This document shows positions 1-12,200 of a stretch of DNA of 64,000 nucleotides, piece after piece. The stretch's first letter is position 1. The number at the start of each line of letters is the position of its first letter. Made by a program: the position numbers and the translations under genes. This DNA comes from Lagopus muta (taxonomy: Eukaryota > Chordata > Aves > Galliformes > Phasianidae), in contig NC_064447.1 of assembly GCF_023343835.1 (NCBI RefSeq), positions 11,118,501 to 11,182,500 of the forward strand, read 5' to 3'. The notes under the pieces are model-generated. The model ran no database searches and was not told the origin of the DNA. It saw only the letters and a program-made list of their open reading frames with translations.

Positions 1-54
1 GCAGTGAGAACCTCGGTTTATTCTGCTTGACTCAGTGCTTTCTTATCTTTCTAG

Positions 55-1477
<1,423 letters not shown>

Positions 1478-1531
1478 ACCGGACTGTTACCAACACCCAC
1501 ACCCTTGTGATGAAACAAAACCCATAAATGC
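1478..1531 (+). promoter_or_regulatory. Beta-actin mRNA zipcode (IGF2BP1/ZBP1 binding element)
   Basis: The 54 nt directly after the stop codon correspond to the described chicken beta-actin zipcode. The bipartite ZBP1 signature is visible: CGGACT at 1480-1485, followed after a short spacer by ACACCC repeats (about 1494-1505). In known biology ZBP1/IGF2BP1 binds this element to carry the mRNA, translationally repressed, to the leading edge of fibroblasts and to growth cones. Confidence 0.93.
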
Positions 1532-2046
1532 GCATAAAACAAGACGAGATTGGCATGGCTTTATTTGTTTTTTCTTTTGGCGCTTGACTCAGGATTAAAA
1601 AACTGGAATGGTGAAGGTGTCAGCAGCAGTCTTAAAATGAAACATGTTGGAGCGAACGCCCCCAAAGTTCTACAATGCATCTGAGGACTTTGATTGTACA
1701 TTTGTTTCTTTTTTAATAGTCATTCCAAATATTGTTATAATGCATTGTTACAGGAAGTTACTCGCCTCTGTGAAGGCAACAGCCCAGCTGGGAGGAGCCG
1801 GTACCCATTACTGGTGTTAGATGATAATTGCTTGTCTGTAAATTATGTAACCCAACAAGTGTCTTTTTGTATCTTCCGCCTTAAAAACAAAACACACTTG
1901 ATCCTTTTTGATTTGTCAAGCAAGCGGGCTGTGTTCCCCAGTGATAGATGTGAATGAAGGCTTTACAGTCCCCCACAGTCTAGGAGTAAAGTGCCAGTAT
2001 GTGGGGGAGGGAGGGGCTACCTGTACACTGACTTAAGACCAGTTCA

Positions 2047-2052
2047 AATAAA
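2047..2052 (+). other. ACTB polyadenylation signal AATAAA
   Basis: A canonical AATAAA is followed by a GT-rich downstream stretch (ttgactggtgttggttttta) from about 2070. Its position gives the expected ACTB 3' UTR length. Confidence 0.9.
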
Positions 2053-2070
2053 AGTGCACACAATAGAGGC

Positions 2071-5000
2071 TTGACTGGTGTTGGTTTTTATTTCTGTGAT
2101 GTTTCTTGACAGTTGGTTCCTGCTGTTACCCAGCCTGTGTGGATCAGCTATCTGGGGGGTGCATACTGGTGCTGTCTGGTGCACAGGCTGGATAAGCCAT
2201 GATGGTACTTCAGCAAGGAGTTTGGCTCCAGTTCTGTCCTGAGCTGCCATCAGTGCCATCTGTAGGGGACCGTTGGATGAGGGTGGGCTGAGCTCTGGGA
2301 GAGAGCTGGGCTCAGTGGGGCTGCAGCTGTGCTGCTTCCTGTGACCCTCATTCTGTGTGTGACCTGATGGTGGTGGGGTGGTGGTGGTAACAAGGAGCAG
2401 CTGGCTCCTGACATGGGGTGATTTATTCTTCCTCCAAGAAGTGTCTCGCTTGTGGCCTGTGTCCTCCAGTTTCAGGTATCTCCAGGCAAGCAGCTTGCTC
2501 TGCCTTTGCTTCAGCTGGGGAAAGTGGGAGGCCTGGGCTCAGGCAAGCTGCCTGCTGGGTGGAGCAGCTCCTCAGGTGGAGGCAGGAGAAAGCCTTCAGC
2601 GAAGTGGATGAAATGGATTTTGAGAGCAGGGCTGTTAGACATCACTGCAGGGGTGGGGCTGGGAAAGGGTGTGGAGAGGAAGCTCTCACTGGTGCGGTGA
2701 CATGGCTGCAGGGTCAGGGCCTAGGGAGAGCAAAGCCAGGTGACGCTTTGCATTGCTAGCCTAAGCAGACAAGTCCTCGCAGCCTTGCTTGTGGGCACGC
2801 TGGCTTCCCGAGGCTCCTCCAACCTGCCTGGCTTTGAAGAGCTAAATGGCTGTGACTGTGTCATGCTCACAGCAGATGAAAGGCAGGGAACAAGCTCCAT
2901 GGGTTCTTTTAATCCTCTGCCTGGCCTCATCATTCCCCAGCGTCACGCTGTGCTCAGGGTGGACCTGCTGGTTTCTTCCTTTTGTCTCCTCAGCCTCCCT
3001 TCTGGCTGCGCTAATGTGGCAGGAGACTGGCAGGGCTGCGGGTGCAGACGCTGGGCCAGGCAGATGAGTTACTGGAAGCACTGGTTTGCAAGGAGCAAGG
3101 TGTAACTGGTTGGGGAGGGGCCCAAACTGGGCTAATAACCCGGGGTCTTGGGGAAGCAGGGTGAGGAGGAGGCGGCAGCAGCCGCTGGGGAGGGAGCTGG
3201 TGGGAGTGGAGCAGGAAAAAGGCCAGGAGGAGAGAGGAGATGGCGGCAGGGAAATGGGGCATGTCTGCTCTTCTGCCTTCAGTCCTCCCTGAAACAACCA
3301 CTGATTGCTGTGAAAAATGTGCTGAGGCACAAAGAACTGCGGAGAGGATGGTGGCAGCAAGGCAAGGAGCTGCAAAGTGCCTGGGGTCGAGAGCAGAGGG
3401 TGCAGGGAGAGTAATGGGCCGGGGAGCTGAGCTGATTTTGTATGCTTCAAAGAGCAGAAAGCAAAGCTTTCAGTTAACACTTCACGGGGTTTTCGTTTTT
3501 CCTTTCTTCCTATCTTTCTTGCTGCTCCAGGCGTTCAGCCCCCCAATAAAATGAGGCTGAGCGTTTTGCAGCCCTTCCCACCCCTTCTCCAGCGTGAGGC
3601 CATGGCGTGCACAGCTACTCCGCAGGCTGCTCCAGCAAGGCTCACTTTATGCCTCCTTTGGGCCATTACATGCTGGAGAAAAGAATGTGGTGCTGGGCAG
3701 GGAAGCCTGCAAGCATTACTCACTGCTCCCAACTCCAACAAGCGGAGGGGAGCCAGGTGGTTTCCTCTCAGAAATGATGGGCATTGGAGATGGGGGATTT
3801 TTTTTTTAACCATAGCTTCTCCATCTCTGTGTTTAGGCTGTGATGTGCTGGGAGTTCTGCGGCTGCGGGGACAGCAGGGATCAGCCACAGACTGTTGCAG
3901 GCCACCCAGCCCTTTCTCACCTCCCTTTAACTGCCCAGGGGGAACTGGCTCAACTGAACGGAGCTGAGCAAACGTTTTATTCCTTTTCTTCCCTCAGAGC
4001 TCCCAACTTTCGCTCCTGCTGGAGACAGTGGCTGGCACTTCACCTGCAATTAGCTGGTGACCTGGAAAGTCACCTCGCTGAGCTGCTTACGGAATCAAGC
4101 CACTGCCAGGAATTAGTGATGTCCTTGGCAAAGGAGACGGCTGCAGCTCTCAGGATTTAGCCCTGAAGGGCCTCCTTGTGTGGCTGCCTCAAGCTTTGTC
4201 AGGGAGCGCTGACCAAAAATGGCCCCTGGCTGGGGGGGATTCTGTCCTCTTGTTAGAGCACACTGGCAGCCTGCAAATGTCCCATTTCCCAGGACGTTCA
4301 AACACAACTGGCTTCCTCGTGGAAGTCCCCTCTGAGGGCACAAAGTGACGGTTTCAGAAAATGGGCTTTTCTTGGTGTCAGTTCATGGATGAGACAGCGG
4401 CTGGAGGAGGAGCCCTGCTCTTTGAAGTTGGTCTCTGCAGAGAGAATGCTGACCTCAAGCCTGTCCTGGCTTGTATTATACCCATCCGTAATCTACTTTA
4501 GCAGGCCTTACTGTATTAAATCGTATCAAGCACCGAAAACCATTTACAGCAGTGGAGACAGCAGTTTGCCCAAGCATACAAAGCGCTCTGACCACCAAGC
4601 TTTCATTATGCTGACAGAAAGTTGAGATGTTCAAACTTTATCAGTGTTAAGAAGAACCACAGGAGAGAAATGACTCAAGAGTTTCCCAGGGGAAAAAATA
4701 AATAAATAAATCACCAGGTCTGTCCAGCCATGAACTGTGAAGAGATGCTGTACAGAACACAATATCTTGATACCAGCACCAGATTTGTTTGTTTGCCCTC
4801 CTGGACCGGGACAGCACGGTATGCGCCTGCCTTCTTTGGGCTAGGAAAACTGTATGAGTCACACCATGATCAAAGTCTGCCTGGAGACAGACCAGCACTG
4901 AACTGATGCCATTTTCACAGGAGGTTCCCATGTGCCAGCGGTGGGAAGAGCGTTCCTGAACTAAAGAGCAGCAGGGAAGGTTTCTGCACTCACCCACTGA

Positions 5001-6060
5001 CAGCTTCCCAGCAACCATCAAGGGAAATGCCAGTGCTCAGAGTAGCTGTTTGCTTCCTTCCTCCTTTACAGCCCATCTGATGTCCTGCTGCTGCCTTGAA
5101 TTCAGCCTCATGTCTTATCTACACTGCTCATTTGCTCAGAGGGCCGTCAGACCGAGCTCAGCTCCTCTTACAAATGCTGTGAGCGTGGTTTCTCCTGGAG
5201 AGGTTCTTTAACCTGTCTCAGCTCCCAGCTTTTATCTGGGGTTGGCAACTGCTGCCTGGCACACAGACAGCCCAGGGCTGCAGGGAACCATGGCTAGTCC
5301 TCACACCAGCTGCTCCAGCTGACCTGGCACTGGGCAGGGCTTTGACTCTGCTTGTGGGCTCTGCTTATGATCTTATTTACATTTGCACTGGAAATGCAAG
5401 TTTTCTCCACCTTGGTCTCAGCTTTCCCCGCTGACTACAAGTACTGTAGGTTGGTGTTCTGTTTAAATGTCAGACAAGCCAGCCCTGACTGAGGGGCCTC
5501 TGTGCTGAATTTGTCGTTATCTTCTGTTTAACTGAAACGTGACAGAAAAGTGAGTTTTGGTACTCGTACTGAAGTTGTCCCACAGCTCAGGGCTGAGGAG
5601 GGTGTGCTTCTGCACGCCAGGATCCTGCTCACAGGCCTGGAAGCAAAACAGGCCCGTGCACTCGATATTTCCTAAACCCTAATCCCGCCGATCCCCAGTC
5701 TTGTTCATGGCCTTAAACGGCAGCAAGCAAAGAGGAAGAAAGCAGCCACCTAGTCATCTTCCTCCATGGCTCATGTTTGTAACATATTTTCTATGAACAA
5801 TATTCCCAAAGCACACACTGGGAATCCCAGCTCTGCCGTCCTGTCTGTTCTCGAGGCCGGGAGCTGACAGTGGGCTGAGCCCACTGCTACACGAATGGCT
5901 GCATCTACAGCAGCTGCGGATGTCTTCCGCATGGCCCTCAGCACACGTCAAGCTCACTTCCCACAGGGAAATGCAGCCACAGGGGGAAGATTCAGCTCAT
6001 TAAAGTCCGGGTTAATTATATAAATGTCCAGTGACTCTCCTTTCGGAGGAGAGAGCTACC
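2071..6060. other. Intergenic region between ACTB and FBXL18
   Basis: About 4 kb with no supportable gene. The open frames here are short, overlap on both strands, resemble no family I recognise and lack splice context. A lone AATAAA at 3545-3550 and a short AAAT microsatellite are the only simple signals seen. Confidence 0.7.
4695..4711. repeat. AAAT microsatellite, about 4 copies
   Basis: A short (AAAT)n tract inside an A-rich stretch. No coding or regulatory role is visible. Confidence 0.7.
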
Positions 6061-6278
6061 ACCCCCAACATGGCGGCGCCGCTCTCAAGATGGCGTCGCG
6101 TAGAGGCCGCCCCCTCGCTTCCGCTTCACGTGGCCACGCTCAAGATGGCGGTGGCGGAAGTGTGGCGGGCTGCGGAAGCCGGGTCATGGCAGCGCCGGAA
6201 GAGCCGTGCGGCGGTGCGGAGCGGGGCCGGGAGGCGGCTGGCTTGAGCCGGGCGCGGCGGGACCCCGCGGCTGCCGTC
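6061..6278 (+). promoter_or_regulatory. FBXL18 CpG-island promoter with YY1, ETS and E-box motifs
   Basis: This is a CpG-rich, TATA-less stretch directly before the FBXL18 start codon. YY1-like motifs lie at 6067-6077 (AACATGGCGGC), 6086-6097 (CAAGATGGCGTC) and 6141-6152 (CAAGATGGCGGT). A CACGTG E-box is at 6127-6132, and ETS-like sites are at 6154-6162 (GCGGAAGTG) and 6194-6201 (GCCGGAAG). YY1 plus ETS sites are typical of housekeeping promoters and usually sit at or just after the transcription start. The start site itself cannot be fixed from sequence. CpG-rich sequence continues to about 6660. Confidence 0.8.
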
Positions 6279-6296
6279 ATGTCGCGCCGTGCAGAG
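6279..6296 (+). CDS. FBXL18: FBXL18 coding exon 1 (6 codons)
   Basis: Encodes MSRRAE, then donor gtgagc; phase 0. Start context is ccgtcATGT with G at -3. The short length and phase match the mammalian first coding exon, but the 18-bp size leaves little to recognise it by. Confidence 0.8.
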
Positions 6297-9200
6297 GTGA
6301 GCCGTGGGGCCGTCAGCGCTCGGGGGAGACGGAGCCCCTCGGGGAGGAGCCGGCGCGGCGAGCGGCTGGGTTGGCGGTGGGCTCAGCCCCGCGGGTCCGG
6401 GGGCGGGCTGCCCGGCCGGCGGGTGGCCGGCGTTCCTTTGGGGAACCGCGGGCCGTTGTGTAGGGCCGTGCCGTGGGACAGGAGCAGCCCAGCCCTTCGG
6501 GGATGGCGCGGCGTTAACGGACGGTGATTCATCTTCGTTGAAGATGGAGCTGAAGGCCCGGCTGCCCCCAGAGCCACCGGCGGGCTGCGGGCCTCCGAGC
6601 CCCAGGGTAAAGGTAGGAGCAGAGGGGCGTCGGGTGCTTCGCTGCTGGGGGACTGCAGCCATCCCGAGCGGCCCTGGGGCCCGCGGCCGTGTTGTGAGCT
6701 TCTGGGATGGCTATGGGCAGCGTGATGCTGGCTGCAGAGGGATTTTTTTAGCCTGTAAACGGTTACATAACCGGTGAGGTTATCGGGATGGGCTTCTCTT
6801 AGAGGAAAAACGTGGAAGGAACTGCCTGCTGCACTGAGGGCTGCCACTGCCAATTGCAAAGCGAGTGGCAGGAGGGGAATGAGTATAAACACTTTTATTC
6901 GTGTTCTGAAGCAGCTCAAAGCAGAGAGCGAGTGAAGCTGCCATGGCTTTGTGTGAGGTTTTGCAGTACCTCCCTGCTGTGTCCTGAGGGAAGGGCAGCG
7001 GTTTCTCAAGGCAGGTGGTTTGTGTTCTGCTTTTGCTTTGTCTCACTCTGCAAATCTCTCTGAAATCCCTCTGAAGCTCAGAGTGTCTCTTTTCTCATAA
7101 GATTTGCTGAAGTCTGTGAGCTGGTTGCTTTTCTTTTTTGTCTTTTTTCCTCTTTTTTTTCCCCCCCCTCTTATTTCTTTTAGGATCTTGTGAGTGGGGA
7201 GAGTGAGGAGGAAAGTAATGGTATCAACTTGATGGAGTTCTCGGATGAGATCCTTCTGCACATCCTAAGCTACGTCCCTTGCACAGACCTGGTCCTGAAC
7301 GTCAGGAAGACCTGCAGGAAGCTCTCAACGCTTTGCCTTGATAAGAGCCTAACCCATACAGTTTTACTTCAGAAAGACTATAAGGTGGGGAGAGTAGCTT
7401 GCTTCTATTAGCTATGAAGAGAAACCTGACTTGAAAAAATGTCAAGAAGTAGAGCTTCTCAGTGTGTCTGCATGTATGTCCTGCTTTTGAACTCTGAAAC
7501 TGAACGAACAATAAACAGTTTTATAAAAGCATTTGTTTTCCAGAAGGCTTTGTTAGGGCAGCTCTGTGCTCCCTTAGTTTTCACTGATGGTATTTTATGC
7601 AACTTCTCTGGGTTTATGGAAACTAAAATGAAAGTAAATATTTTCTGTGTTGTGCAAATAAATTTGTCAGATGCGCAGTCAGCTAATTCAGAAAATGTAT
7701 ACTTTTAGTAACACAAACTTAGGGATGAAGCATAATATGTTTTATGAAGACTGCATCACCAAGCTGTAGGCAAAGAGAAGCCTCTCTTATTTGTTTCCAA
7801 AAGAAAGTGGATGAAGGAGAATGAGTGTATTCTTTTAATTTGTGCTGCTATCAACCAGTTCAGCTGGTTTCAGCTATTTCTGCTGAAATAGTTTAGCTGT
7901 TGGGAAATGGATGTTGTTCAGCAGCTGACAGTGGGGTGGAGGACAGGTTTAGCCTCTCAGTTGGTAATGCAGAACTGCACAGACTAAGAAGGTGAAGGAA
8001 TTCTAATCTTAAGAGTCCAAAGCGTGGCTGACAAAGCCACAAAGGCATGTGCTTGTGATCCAAAACCCTCGGATGAGTTGCATACGGTGAGAGCTAACCA
8101 GTGCTGTCCCCATCTTCAGATGGGAAACTGACCCACTGCGTGCGACTGTCTCGTGTCTCATTGCATCTGGTTTTGTTTGAGCCCAGGTGAACAAGGACAA
8201 AGTGAAGCAACTGATGAGGGATATTGGAAAAGAGATTCACCAGCTGAACATGGCTGGGTGCTATTGGCTGCCCAGCTCCACTACTGATCACGTAACACGG
8301 TGCAAGAACCTGGTCAAGCTGAACCTGTCCGGGTGCCGTGTCACCTCTCTCCGTCTCTCCAAGATGCTGTCCACGCTTCAGCACCTGCGCTCCCTGGCGA
8401 TCGATGTGAACCCGGGCTTTGATGCCAGTCAGCTCAGCAGCGAGTGCAAAGCCACCCTCAGCCGCGTGTCAGAGCTGAAGCAGACCCTCTACACTCCATC
8501 GTACGGCGTTGTTCCTTGCTGCACCAGCCTTGAGAAACTGCTGCTTTATTTTGAGATCCTCGATCGCTCGCGAGAAGGTTTTATGCTGTCTGGGCAGCTG
8601 ATGGTGGGCGAGAGCAATGTGCCCCACTACCAGAACCTTCGTGTCTTCTACGCCAGGCTGGCCCCTGGCTATGTTAACCAGGAGGTGGTGAGGCTGTACT
8701 TGGCTGTGCTGAGCGATCGGACTCCTGAGAACCTTCACGCCTTCCTTATTTCTGCCCCTGGTAGTTTTGCTGAGACGGGAGCCACTAAAAACCTTCTGGA
8801 CTCGATGGCTCGAAATGTACGCCTGGATGCTTTACAGCTGCCCAAAGCCTGGCTTAATGGTTCCGGGCTCCTGCAACACTTGAAGTTCAACAACCCTTTC
8901 TACTTCAGCTTTAGCCGATGCACCTTATCTGGTGGCCACCTGATCCAGAGAGTTATTAATGGTGGGAAGGACCTTAAAAGCTTGACCAGTTTGAATCTCA
9001 GTGGCTGTGTTCACTGCCTGGCTCCGGAGTCTTTGTTTCGAAGAGCAGAAGATGACATTGACAGTAGCATTCTGGAAAGCCTGGTAGTCTCTTGCTGCAA
9101 CCTCAGACACCTCAACCTCTCCGCAGCTCACCACCACAGCTCAGAAAGCATAGGGAACCATTTGTGCCAGCTCCTGTCCAGGCTAAAGCACCTACTCTCG

Positions 9201-12200
9201 CTAGCACTGCCAGTTTGTTCCATCACAGATGTTGCTGTGAACGTGGAAAAGCCCCCCACGCAGCCTAACGCAGCGCCCCAAACGTTTGGAAAGAAAACCC
9301 GTGTGGGGGTGCAGACGTATCCGAGGAACTCAGCAGACCAGGCGTGTCAGAAGCTGGAGTCTTCAGTGTTCTGGACGCTGATGAGAAGCCTCAGGTTTTT
9401 GGAAACCTTAGAAATAATTGGGTCCAGTTTTTCCTCTGCCATGCCCCGCAATGAGCCAGCAATTCGGAACTCTCTGCCTCCTTGTGTCCGAGCACAAAGT
9501 GTGGGGGATTCGGAGGTGGCTGCCATTAGCCAGCTGACTTATTTGCAGAGCCTCACCTTAGCACAGCTGCCAAATATTGTTACTGGTTCTGGGCTTGTTA
9601 GCATTGGATTGCAGTGCCAGCATTTGCGGACTCTTTCGTTGTCCAACCTGGGCATGATGGGGAAAATGGTGTATATGTCTGCTCTCATGGACATGCTGAA
9701 GCACTGCAAGTGTTTGAGAGATCTCAGGTGAGGGGCTGCCACTGAATATCTGCACTGTTTGTGAAGCTGTGGTGATGGAGTGCTTGTTTTGTGGTGGTTG
9801 GTGTAAAAACTGCCAGCGGTCCTCTGCTCCTCTGCTGGTCTTCCTCTGCTCAGGCAGCAGGTCAGAAGTGGCCGCAATGGCTTGAGAGTTATTTTTCCTC
9901 TGGACTTGTGGAAAACAGGAAGGCATCTTGTGCTGTTTTCGAGGGCTCAGGATATGCCTTTCAACCACTGTTTAAGAGCTTAAAGTCTCTGTGCTGCAAC
10001 TGTCTTCCTTTTAGATAAGGAAAAGCAGACCCAGCGTATCTGGGAGGTGTTGGGCTCTGAGGGCTAGGTGAAATGCTATGTTGTGTGTGTGTGTGTGTGT
10101 GTGCACTTATTGAACATCCAGGAAGGAAAGGACTCCTACAGTGTCTAGTTAACATAGTGTTTGGTTTCCCACTGGGATATTTTTCTACCTTTGGCTTACA
10201 TTTAAGACTTTGCCTCCTTATTTTTTGCATGTATTTTTCCTTTCTTGGTAATAAGTTGAAAGCATTCTGTAGAATTTGTCGTGTCGGTGTTCACTTCTCA
10301 GACCATTGATCTGACCTTGAAGGATGCATACAGGAGCTTCACTGCTGCCAAAGAACTTATGAACCCATCTCACAGTGGTGCTTTCCTTGCCCTGGTAAAC
10401 ACGATGTCTGTAAATCACAGAATCATTTAGGTTGGTGAAGACCTCTAAGGTCGCCAAGACCGACCCCAGAGTTACTGCTTTGAAAAGTCTTGTTTTGTTT
10501 CCTCTTCCCCCTCCCCAAAGCAGTTTCTGTGGGTGGGAATGCTGGTCCTGTTGGGTCAGTGGCCATTCTCTATTCACAGGAACATGTCTAAAATGCACAA
10601 GAGTAGTAAAAGCGAGGTCATCCTCACATGGTGGATAGCTATGATTGCAAAGATTGTTGCAGCATGACCAAAACTGTTCTTCATCAGCTGAGGCTGATGT
10701 TTGTGTGCATGTTCCTAAGCCATTGCAGCAGTGAAAGGAGCTGGGGCAGCTAAAACATCTCGAGGCTTTTTGTTTCCCACTGCCTCCCGTTTGCAAGGGG
10801 TGAGGAGCGTGCTGCTGCCATCCGGGGGGAGCAGCTGGTGGAGATCCGACTGCTTAATGGCCTGGGTCGTGTGAATGGATCTCTAACCTTGAAGGACTGA
10901 ATCCCCTTGGAACCACCGAGGTCTGGGTGGAGCCTTTGGTGTGCAGTGCTGCTTTGCTTTGCCTTGGCTCTGTATTTCCCAGAGCCTTAGAAATGGAGGC
11001 TGTGCGTGCCTCCTGTTGTTACAGCTCACAGCCTTGGGTGGAGGATGAGCAGGGCCGTCTCCTTGCAGCAGCCAGGCGTGTTGGCGTAAGCTGTCATCGC
11101 ACCTCGAGTGAAGCCTGAGGTTTGATATAGGTTTGAAAGGTTTTTAATGCTTAGCACTCACTCCTGATAGCGTAGTTTCCTTTTCGTTTCCCTGATTCTC
11201 TGGCTCTTCTCCCCTTTTTCCTCTGCCCGTTTTCCAGGCTGAGAAACCGATTTGAGGCGCTATTCCAAAGCAACGCTGCCATCTAGCGGGCAGAAGCGGT
11301 ACTGCAAGTATGGCTGTGCTACCGAGGGTCACTTAGAAACCTTCGGAGAGGTTGCGGGGCTTCCCTGCTTTGTCCTTAGCTGGCAGTTGGCCAATCGCAC
11401 TGCTGAGAGATGGGAGAAGCTTCCTATTTCCTTCACCTTCATTTTGAGCTATTGCCTGAAGAGATGGTAGGATCTTTTCGGGCAGTCTCGAACTGAGACT
11501 TGAAAACAGAATCTATCAACTAATGAGATTAAGTTGCCAAGATACCCCTCCCAGACTACAAAGACCTACACAGAGATTATCCGGAGGTCAGCTTGGGGCT
11601 GACAGCTTGTTCTCACCTCCTGGATTAACCTTCTGGAGCTCTTGGCCTTGCTGACCCAATGACTGCCAGTCCCACGTGCTCTGAGGTCCTGTAGTAAATC
11701 TGTGCAAAGCAGGCGTGCTTCTGCTGGCATCAGCCCCAGGCAGCTCTTGTGTCCTGCAAACTGTTTTCTGCAAGGAAGTCATCCGGATGGGCTGCTAGTT
11801 AAAACACAGAGCCCTTGTTGGTCAAGCATGGCTTCGCTGTGCCTTTTTTGTCACTTTGCTCAGGGCTGGGAGGTGAGGCTGTGAAGTGCTGGGGTAGAAA
11901 ATCCCTGTTCTCCTGGCCAAGTGTTTAAGATGGATGTTGGCTCAATGTATTTGTTGCTGAGGGAGAGAAGAGCTTTGATTCTTTTCCATCCTATGGGCAG
12001 GGCTGGTGGTGGCTGCTGTTGGCTCAGAGGCACGAGGTCACCACGTGTGTGCTGTGAATTTTTCACGCCTGCCTTCTCTCTAAAGCTGACCAGTTTGACC
12101 CGTGCTTGGTGCACTGGAGCAACGAGTCCCTAAATCCACAGTAGCTGCTCAGTTCTGTCAGGTAGCAAAAGCTGGGCGGAGTTCATCTGGCTCCAAAGCC

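Larger units (their letters stand above)
1478..2070 (+). other. ACTB: ACTB 3' untranslated region
   Basis: The UTR is about 590 nt from the TAA to the expected cleavage point after the AATAAA at 2047-2052. Several blocks (roughly 1533-1570, 1583-1760 and 1838-1880) resemble the human ACTB 3' UTR as I remember it, including gagattggcatggcttta and gactcaggatt. The exact cleavage base is inferred. Confidence 0.88.

Noticed and set aside
2842-3480. A 212-codon - strand open frame downstream of ACTB
   Set aside because: Low-complexity Pro/Ser/Leu composition, overlapping frames on both strands, and no recognisable domain.
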